A stretch of DNA of 28,318 bases, from positions 1 to 28,318 of IMG/VR virus record IMGVR_UViG_3300046820_000818; one strand, 5' to 3'. Source of the DNA: a virus. Numbering within the stretch: position 1 is the first letter of the stretch; each line of letters begins with the position of its first letter. The notes beneath the pieces are model-generated. The model saw only the letters and a program-made list of their open reading frames with translations. It was not told the origin of the DNA and did not search any database. This document shows, piece after piece, positions 6,674 through 11,469 of the stretch. Both the position numbers and the translations under genes were made by a program.

Positions 6674-7969
6674 TCAGGCGTACGAATAACGCCCGTAATT
6701 GGGGAAAAGTTCGAAATACATACGCATCGCGATCGCGTCGGCGTAGTCGGGACTAAGGCCGTGGATTCGCTGGATTTCTTCTTTACCTGTTACCGCTAGT
6801 TTGCCGTCGCCGTCGGGGTTCTTTCGGCGTATCAAATCGAGCTCTTTAACTATTGTATCGCGGTGGTTTTGGGGTAAAATAACGCGGTTTAATTCGATAA
6901 GCTCCGCGAGTTTAAAAAAGCATTCGGCTTTGAGGTTAACAAACCGTTCAGGCTTAGTAGCCCTTGAGCCGTTACGAAACTCGCGACACTTCATGACGTC
7001 TACCAACCCAGCCCCCAGCCCGTCGGCGTCGGCTATTACGTTGGATAGTTTGACTTTATTAAAGTCGGCGAGCTGGCGAATAACCGAGGCCGTTTCGTCG
7101 ATTTTCTTTTTTCTAAGTTCAATTATTTGAATGAGGGACAAACCACGCCAGAGGGCGATAACAGTCCTATCCTTTCCAAGCCTAGCGACGTCGGCGGTAA
7201 TATATAACTCCCCGCTTTCCTGAGGGGCTCTAAAACAGCGCAACAAATCGTCGGTAGTAAAAAGGGCGTCTAAGGTTTCGTCATAGTCCCAATCGCCCTC
7301 TAAAAGCCTTTTACGGTCAACCTCGGGCAACCGCGCCAAAGTTTCGGCGTAGGTGGGGGGTAAGTGTGGGTTATCGGCCACGCGCGATTGAATAAACACT
7401 AAATGCGAGGGAAGGTGGCCCGAACGAAACGGGGCGAAAAATTCGTTATATAGCCAACCCTTTGACGGGTTACACGTTAGCAACGTTTTGGGGCTTAACT
7501 GAAATTGGTTAAGTCGGTAACGAATACGGCTCCTTACGATATCGATAGCCTTTTTGCTAACCTGGCTACACTCATCTATAAAAGCGTCGGTAATTTCTAG
7601 CGACCCGAGGGAATCAAATGAGGGGTCCGAGGGGTACGCGAAAAGGTCTTTTAAAATAATTTCGGAACCATTGTAAAACGTTATTACGTGCGATTGGGCG
7701 TTATACGAATAATGTTCGTTAGCCCTGAGCCCAAACATTCCCGCCACCTCGAAAAAGGTTTTTAAAGTGGTTTTCTTGAGGGTATCTAATTTGGAGCGGC
7801 CGATTAACCCGCGCGTTCCTGGGTACTTTAGCCGCCTTTGAATTTGCCACGCGCAACCTGTAAACGATTTCGCCCCTCCAGCGGCTCCGCCAAACAACAC
7901 AACCTCGGCGGGGGAATCCAACCCGAGGGCGTTTAAACATTCCTTTTGTTTGGGCAAAAATTCAACCAT
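6674..7969 (-). CDS. terL: terminase large subunit
   Basis: 431 aa from the ATG at 7969, which overlaps the stop of the upstream HTH gene (TAATG); the longer upstream frame is rejected because of that overlap. ATPase domain: Walker A-like GGAAGGAKS (27-35), Walker B with acidic pair ITDAFIDEC (E133), coupling motif LLTCNPSKGWLYNEF (163-177). Nuclease domain: ITADVARLGKDRT (D260), VIADADGLGAG (D314, D316), and DYADAIAMR near the C-terminus, the three acidic clusters of the RNase H-like fold. It powers DNA packaging into the prohead through the portal and cuts the concatemer. Its small subunit partner is apparently encoded far away on the other strand. Confidence 0.92.
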   Translation of the reverse strand: MVEFLPKQKECLNALGLDSPAEVVLFGGAAGGAKSFTGCAWQIQRRLKYPGTRGLIGRSKLDTLKKTTLKTFFEVAGMFGLRANEHYSYNAQSHVITFYNGSEIILKDLFAYPSDPSFDSLGSLEITDAFIDECSQVSKKAIDIVRSRIRYRLNQFQLSPKTLLTCNPSKGWLYNEFFAPFRSGHLPSHLVFIQSRVADNPHLPPTYAETLARLPEVDRKRLLEGDWDYDETLDALFTTDDLLRCFRAPQESGELYITADVARLGKDRTVIALWRGLSLIQIIELRKKKIDETASVIRQLADFNKVKLSNVIADADGLGAGLVDVMKCREFRNGSRATKPERFVNLKAECFFKLAELIELNRVILPQNHRDTIVKELDLIRRKNPDGDGKLAVTGKEEIQRIHGLSPDYADAIAMRMYFELFPNYGRYSYA

Positions 7970-8154
7970 TAAAACAGTTCGTTTAGAGGTTTGCCCGTTA
8001 TGGTGCTCAGCCTTCGAAGGTCGGCCAAATCCATTCGTTCGGGGTTTTTTAACCAACGGTAGGCCGTCCAACGGCTTACTTTCATTTTGCGGCTAAAATA
8101 CTCTCGAGTGCCGAAATGTTCGTTAACTATCGCGTTGAGTTTGCTTGCGTCCAT
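7969..8154 (-). CDS. small HTH DNA-binding protein
   Basis: 61 aa, essentially one Cro/XRE-like domain: FGTREYFSRKMKVSRWTAYRWLKNPERM contains helix 2, turn and recognition helix (residues 15-42; key part VSRWTAYRWLKN), followed by DLADLRRLSTITGKPLNELF, typical of XRE C-termini. It may regulate one of the nearby promoters. Because small terminase genes often sit directly before terL and also carry HTH domains, it could instead be a minimal packaging protein, but it is shorter than such proteins and the better small-terminase candidate is at 10392. Coupled to terL by TAATG. Confidence 0.7.
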   Translation of the reverse strand: MDASKLNAIVNEHFGTREYFSRKMKVSRWTAYRWLKNPERMDLADLRRLSTITGKPLNELF

Positions 8155-8300
8155 AGGTTCTTTAATTTTCTAAACTCAATCTCTTTGTGGCATCGCTCAA
8201 TAATTCTATATAGTCGGCTTTTTTCGTTTGGCTTTTCGGGCACATAACCCAATAAACGCCAACGAAGCCCGCGGAGTTCGTCATTACTGAGCTGGCTCAT
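8127..8300 (-). CDS. small hypothetical basic protein
   Basis: 57 aa from the ATG at 8300 (MSQLSNDELRGLRWRLLGYV); an in-frame ATG at 8324 would add eight residues. Basic and helical, with two arginine-rich helices (RWRLLGYVPEKPNEKSRLYRIIE). It overlaps the upstream gene by 17 bases and the HTH gene by 28. No family recognised, no membrane segment; possibly nucleic-acid binding from its charge, which is a guess. Confidence 0.5.
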   Translation of the reverse strand: MSQLSNDELRGLRWRLLGYVPEKPNEKSRLYRIIERCHKEIEFRKLKNLWTQANSTR

Positions 8301-8538
8301 TTGCTTTCGTGTCGTTATTTGCATTGCTGAAATTCTCTTTTATATCTTCCAGTGCTTTTTTGTAGCCCTCCATATAACAGGCCCGCGCAAATTCGGCCTC
8401 ATTAGCGAGCATTTCGGGCCCACTAGCGAGGGTTTCTCGATAGGCTGGGGCTGATAGGCTCAGGGGGTTACTTTGTAGTTTCTTTCGCGTCGCTTCGAGG
8501 TATTCACCCACGGGCGAAAGTGTAGCGGTGTTATTCAT
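8284..8538 (-). CDS. hypothetical protein
   Basis: 84 aa from the ATG at 8538, chosen because it follows an A-rich stretch (ACAAATAAAAAAA) as usual in this genome; an ATG at 8565 is the alternative and would overlap the preceding gene by 14 bases. The protein is helical: SPVGEYLEATRKKLQS, then NEAEFARACYMEGYKKALEDI, and a polar Asn-rich tail. Small helical proteins of this kind occur in phage early/middle operons without known function. Confidence 0.5.
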   Translation of the reverse strand: MNNTATLSPVGEYLEATRKKLQSNPLSLSAPAYRETLASGPEMLANEAEFARACYMEGYKKALEDIKENFSNANNDTKANEPAQ

Positions 8539-8551
8539 TTTTTTTATTTGT

Positions 8552-8842
8552 TTAGTTTGCTTCAAAGGCGGGCTCCATGTACGTAGGGTAAAACCAATAA
8601 ATTTTACACTTATCGCTTATTCTTTGGAGGCCGTATTTTTCTAAGTGTAAACCGTCCTGAGAGGGTTTAACCTCAATTACACGGCACAACCGAGCATCGT
8701 ATTTATAGAATGGGTGTAAACGTCGATAAGATTCGGCTATTGAGTATAAATAAACCAAATCGCCTATTTCGTACTCTATTGAGTCCCTCACGCCTTCTAA
8801 TTGATTCCAAGCGTATGTTAACTTTAGCCCGTGCCTTTTCAT
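8552..8842 (-). CDS. hypothetical protein
   Basis: 96 aa, rich in aromatic residues, probably a small beta-barrel: YEIGDLVYLYSIAESYRRL, ARLCRVIEVKPSQDG, YGLQRISDKCKIYWFYPTYM. The 'IGDLVYLY...CRVIEV' pattern recalls SH3-like small folds, but no family is recognised. ATGA overlap with the upstream membrane-protein gene. Confidence 0.5.
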   Translation of the reverse strand: MKRHGLKLTYAWNQLEGVRDSIEYEIGDLVYLYSIAESYRRLHPFYKYDARLCRVIEVKPSQDGLHLEKYGLQRISDKCKIYWFYPTYMEPAFEAN

Positions 8843-8976
8843 TCGGAGTCAGGTTTATTTTCATTAAAAAAATCTTCATGGGCTTCATACCAGCCTCGAA
8901 AGTGGCCCGCCACGAAAGCGACCACAATAAGCCCCGCTATGAGAATTAACCAAGCGGCGTTAATCGTTATATCCAT
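8839..8976 (-). CDS. small membrane protein, first gene of the terL operon
   Basis: 45 aa from the ATG at 8976 (MDITINAAWLILIAG). The frame stays open upstream to 9057, but that would run through the divergent promoter region and adds a non-hydrophobic stretch. Residues 6-27 form one transmembrane helix (AAWLILIAGLIVVAFVAG), followed by an acidic tail (HEDFFNENKPDSE). It follows the promoter at 9027-9058. Function unknown. Confidence 0.6.
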   Translation of the reverse strand: MDITINAAWLILIAGLIVVAFVAGHFRGWYEAHEDFFNENKPDSE

Positions 8977-8992
8977 TTGTTCAGTTATTTTT

Positions 8993-9024
8993 TTTGCTCG
9001 GGGCAACGTGCCGCCGTATCTTGG
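8993..9024 (+). promoter_or_regulatory. rightward promoter before the sigma-like gene
   Basis: TTTG (8993-8996), 20-base spacer, then TATCTTGG (9017-9024), which differs from the Bacteroidota -7 consensus TAnnTTTG at one position. The distance to the proposed TTG start at 9052 allows a leader of about 20 bases. It faces away from the leftward promoter in the same 75-base gap. Confidence 0.5.
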
Positions 9025-9026
9025 GG

Positions 9027-9058
9027 CGAAATTAGTAGTTCTTTTGCTACATTGCAAA
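9027..9058 (-). promoter_or_regulatory. leftward promoter of the terL operon
   Basis: On the minus strand TTTG (9058-9055), 20-base spacer, TAATTTCG (9034-9027), a near match to the Bacteroidota promoter consensus. The spacer contains ATGTAGCAAAA (9052-9042), shared with the other leftward promoter at 6566-6593. The first start codon is at 8976. Confidence 0.6.
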
Positions 9059-9603
9059 TCTTAGACGCTGAAATAAAAAGACTATATCCAACGTGGCGAC
9101 GATACGCCCGCGGGCTCGTTGGCTCTCAGCCAAAAGGCGACGACTGTTTAAACGAAACACTTTTAAAGATACTCGAAAACCAACCCGAAAAGGCCGCCGA
9201 GCTCGCCAGCGCGGGGACGCTAGAGTTTTACGTTAACCGCGCCCTCTTTTTAATGGCGACCGATAAGAGTTCCCGCTATCATGTGAAATACAGCAAATTC
9301 GGGCTAAAATGGGACTGCGAAAGCTCGCGCCATCTTGGGGAACCTGTGCCCGTTTGGATGGGCTCCCGAGTAGATAACGAATATTTAGACGCCTATATTT
9401 CGCTCATGCCTGAATTAGACGCCACTATTTTGAGGCTATATATGTTCGAGGACTTCAGTTATAAAGAAGCGAGCCGCGTTACGGGTATTCCCGTCAAAGA
9501 GCTCTACCGACTAGTCGAAAAAGCAATAAATAAAATTAAAAAAAATGTTCACCGTACCCCCAGCAATTCGGGCCCAACGTCTAGCGACGTGCAAGGGCTG
9601 TAA
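9052..9603 (+). CDS. sigma-70-like (ECF-type) RNA polymerase sigma factor
   Basis: 183 aa from a TTG at 9052; no ATG is available upstream of the conserved part. An in-frame TTG at 8977 would leave no room for the promoters, so it is disfavoured. Region 2-like part: LYPTWRRYARGLVGS (11-25), DCLNETLLKILE (31-42), FYVNRALFLMATDKSSRYH (59-77). Region 4-like part: LMPELDATILRLYMFEDFSY (118-137), then KEASRVTGIPVKELYRLVEKA (138-158), a clear helix-turn-helix. It stands first in the rightward structural operon, so it probably redirects host RNA polymerase to late phage promoters; that is an inference. The 3' end overlaps the next gene by 59 bases. Confidence 0.7.
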   Translation: MQILDAEIKRLYPTWRRYARGLVGSQPKGDDCLNETLLKILENQPEKAAELASAGTLEFYVNRALFLMATDKSSRYHVKYSKFGLKWDCESSRHLGEPVPVWMGSRVDNEYLDAYISLMPELDATILRLYMFEDFSYKEASRVTGIPVKELYRLVEKAINKIKKNVHRTPSNSGPTSSDVQGL

Positions 9604-10000
9604 ACACTTTAAATCTATTACCCATTCGTGCGGGACCTTAGTAGTCGGGCGAAAGCTAACCGAAGAGGAGTTAGCCGAGGCCGAGGAAAACAACCAAATA
9701 ACCCACTATCGGAAAAAAACGCGCCTTTGCGGTTGCTTTATTCCTGAGAAATCCAAATGGAGCCTCGAGCGTTGCCCTATCAATAAATGGGGTTACTACC
9801 GATTGAATGAAGATGAAGCCCGCGAGCTCGCCGCCTTCATTTCGGGGCTACCGACTGACGGTAAACTTTCAGGCGTAACGGTAAGGCTCGCCGCCGATTG
9901 GGTATATAAGATGACAGGCCGCCGCGTTAGCTGTGCAAGTTGCAACGCAAAAGCCCTCATTAACTACCTACGCTCAGAAACAGGCCGACTCGAAGATTAA
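9545..10000 (+). CDS. hypothetical zinc-ribbon-like protein
   Basis: 151 aa. Cysteines are arranged in pairs typical of zinc sites: ATCKGCKHF (C16, C19), HSCG (C29), RLCGCF (C62, C64), ERCP (C77), and VSCASC (C130, C133). The N-terminal half therefore probably holds one or two zinc ribbons; the region 38-50 is an acidic helix (LTEEELAEAEEN). The C-terminal half contains a helix-rich segment ending in ALINYLRSET. The type is familiar from Bacteroidota phages next to the small terminase, but no function is established. The start lies inside the end of the sigma-like gene (59-base overlap), suggesting coupled translation. Confidence 0.65.
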   Translation: MFTVPPAIRAQRLATCKGCKHFKSITHSCGTLVVGRKLTEEELAEAEENNQITHYRKKTRLCGCFIPEKSKWSLERCPINKWGYYRLNEDEARELAAFISGLPTDGKLSGVTVRLAADWVYKMTGRRVSCASCNAKALINYLRSETGRLED

Positions 10001-10053
10001 CCCCCCTGGGGTCGATTCGGGGCAAAAATGGGAGGTTATTCCGTTACTAAGGC

Positions 10054-10158
10054 ATGAAAGCAATAAAGGAACTATTAAAGCGAATCAAAAACGAACTCGC
10101 GGAAATATTCACGATAACGAACAATAAGCCTAAAACGGGCCCAAAAAAGCGTAAATAA
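10054..10158 (+). CDS. very small basic protein
   Basis: 34 codons from the ATG at 10054, with an in-frame stop just upstream, ending in TAA that overlaps the next ATG (TAATG at 10156-10160). The peptide begins with an amphipathic basic helix (MKAIKELLKRIKNELAEIF) and ends in a Lys/Pro-rich tail (KPKTGPKKRK). The exact coupling to the following 50-codon gene supports it. No family recognised; perhaps DNA- or membrane-associated by charge. Confidence 0.5.
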   Translation: MKAIKELLKRIKNELAEIFTITNNKPKTGPKKRK

Positions 10159-10310
10159 TGCCATTACCAATTAGACTACCTAAAGAGGACCGCCACGAAT
10201 TCATTGGCCGCTGTATGGCTGATAGCCTAACGATTAAAGAATACCCCGACGCGGCCCAGCGGTACGCGGTTTGCCAATACCAAGCCGACCGACTGCAAAT
10301 TAATAACTAA
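10158..10310 (+). CDS. small conserved-looking phage protein (50 aa)
   Basis: 50 codons: MPLPIRLPKEDRHEFIGRCM, then ADSLTIKEYPDAAQRYAVCQ and a short tail. The pattern 'EFI-RCM...EYPD--QR-AVC' is one I recognise from small proteins in the head-gene neighbourhood of many Bacteroidota and other phages, often annotated as hypothetical or attached to protease/portal genes. Its ATG overlaps the preceding stop. It directly precedes the small terminase region. Function unknown. Confidence 0.7.
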   Translation: MPLPIRLPKEDRHEFIGRCMADSLTIKEYPDAAQRYAVCQYQADRLQINN

Positions 10311-10329
10311 ATTACACCCCTAAAGTGCG

Positions 10330-10348
10330 ATTTCGCCGTCGGTGAAAT
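10330..10348. other. hairpin upstream of the small terminase gene
   Basis: ATTTCGCC-GTC-GGTGAAAT, an 8-bp stem with one G-T pair and a three-base loop, in the 81-base gap before the small terminase gene. It has no T tract. It could be a regulatory or packaging-related site, but nothing else supports either. Confidence 0.4.
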
Positions 10349-10391
10349 AGCAGTATTTACGGGAAAAACGACTTTTTAAAGATTACAAAAA

Positions 10392-10721
10392 ATGGCATAC
10401 AACTTCCAAAAGTCCGAAATAAAAAAGGCTATCGAAGGCTCGGGCGGTTACATATCAGAAATAGCCCGCCGTTTGGGTTGCGATTGGCATACCGCTGATA
10501 AGTACATTAAACAGTTCGAACTAACCGATGTGCTACAAATCGAAGATGAAAAGTCCACCGACCGAGCCGAGGTTAAATTAATGGAGGCGGTCGAAAAGGG
10601 GGAAATAGCCGCTATCATTTTTAGGTTAAAGACCAAAGGAAAAAAACGCGGTTACGTGGAGCGCCAGGAACTGACGGGAGCCGATAACCAACCTATAATA
10701 ACTATTAGCGCCAACCTATGA
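10392..10721 (+). CDS. terS: probable terminase small subunit
   Basis: 109 aa. N-terminal HTH: IKKAIEGSGGYISEIARRLG (10-29), then CDWHTADKYIKQF, a homeodomain-like helix-turn-helix used by small terminases to bind the packaging site. The middle is an acidic helix (EDEKSTDRAEVKLMEAVEKG) for oligomerisation, followed by AAIIFRLKTKGKKRGYVERQ, a 'lKtkGKkRGYveRqE' ending that I know from small terminases of Bacteroidota phages. It would recognise phage DNA and hand it to TerL. TerL is about 2.4 kb away on the opposite strand, an unusual separation. It overlaps the next start (ATGA). Confidence 0.7.
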   Translation: MAYNFQKSEIKKAIEGSGGYISEIARRLGCDWHTADKYIKQFELTDVLQIEDEKSTDRAEVKLMEAVEKGEIAAIIFRLKTKGKKRGYVERQELTGADNQPIITISANL

Positions 10722-11308
10722 AGCTATATATTCCGATTTCAATAGACCAAATAAGCCTCGAGCGATTCGTTACGTTTTACACCTCGGCCGATGACGTCGA
10801 GCGCGTAATGGTGGCAATAAACAAAAGCCGCGAATACTGCGAGGGGTTGCCAGCCGCAACGATGCAAACGGTAATCGACCTTTTCGGGACCGCTTGCAAT
10901 ACGGGCAAAGAAAACCACGGCTCAATAGTCGAGGTGAACGGGGTTAAACTAGGTTTCCACCCAAACATAAACGGGCTTACGTTTAAGGAATGGGCCGATT
11001 TGGACCAACTCGCTAAATCGGTTTGGCCGACGGGTAAGGAGCCGAACTATACTAACCTACCGCAATTAATGGCGGTACTATTTCGACCCGTTGCCGAACA
11101 AGTAGGGACGTTTTACAACCTTGAGCCGTACGATAGCGAGAAAGTTCCTCGTTATATCGACGCGGTTAAATGTTTGACGATGGATAGAATACAGGGGGCG
11201 TTGCTTTTTTTTTCGAGTTTAAGCGCAGAATTAGTGAACAATTCTCTGGACTATTTGGATCGTCTGATAGTGACGGAGATAACGACGATTACACACCAAG
11301 CGGATTAG
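10718..11308 (+). CDS. tail assembly chaperone, short (zero-frame) form
   Basis: 196 aa in the zero frame. The C-terminal half carries a conserved-looking stretch (LFRPVAEQVGTFYNLEPYDS, EKVPRYIDAVKCLTMDRIQG, ALLFFSSLSAELVNNS). I read it as the G-like part of a siphovirus tail assembly chaperone, which coats the tape measure protein before tube assembly; the call rests mainly on the -1 frameshift arrangement, which is classic for these genes. Codons 163-165 (CTT TTT TTT) lie on a run of nine T. The zero-frame end after that run (31 residues) may be just the short-form tail. Confidence 0.65.
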   Translation: MKLYIPISIDQISLERFVTFYTSADDVERVMVAINKSREYCEGLPAATMQTVIDLFGTACNTGKENHGSIVEVNGVKLGFHPNINGLTFKEWADLDQLAKSVWPTGKEPNYTNLPQLMAVLFRPVAEQVGTFYNLEPYDSEKVPRYIDAVKCLTMDRIQGALLFFSSLSAELVNNSLDYLDRLIVTEITTITHQAD

Positions 11309-11469
11309 CGCGGTGGGGTTGGTTTCACATACTCGAAAGCATTTCGGGAAACGATATAACAAAGCACGAAACGGTTTTAGCCCAGCCGATAACCGCAATA
11401 TTTACTCACTTGAGTTATATGAGGGATTACAATAGCGAGCAAATTAGAATAATGAAGCAACGTAGGTAA
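10718..11469 (+). CDS. tail assembly chaperone, -1 frameshift fusion (GT-like)
   Basis: If ribosomes slip back one base at T TTT TTT (11206-11212), translation continues in the -1 frame for 85 codons to TAA at 11467-11469, giving a 250-residue fusion. The -1 frame is open from 11188, has no ATG near its beginning, and encodes a coherent-looking sequence (YTPSGLARWGWFHILESISG, TVLAQPITAIFTHLSYMRDY). Its stop overlaps the next start (TAATG), exactly like neighbouring genes. The other alternative frame meets a stop at 11220. This matches the G/GT design of lambda-type tail chaperones, where the T part contacts tube protein. A sequencing error in the T run is the main alternative. Confidence 0.7.
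11205..11213 (+). other. T9 slippery site for -1 frameshifting
   Basis: Nine T in a row; read in frame as C TTT TTT TTT with the heptamer T-TTT-TTT at 11206-11212 (X-XXY-YYZ form). Fourteen bases further on, AGAATT (11227-11232) can pair with AATTCT (11240-11245), a weak possible stimulatory hairpin. Confidence 0.7.

Noticed and set aside
9933-10127. 64-codon frame over the end of the zinc-ribbon-like gene
   Set aside because: Conflicts with the two coupled small genes that start at 10054 and 10158, and has no coherent features.
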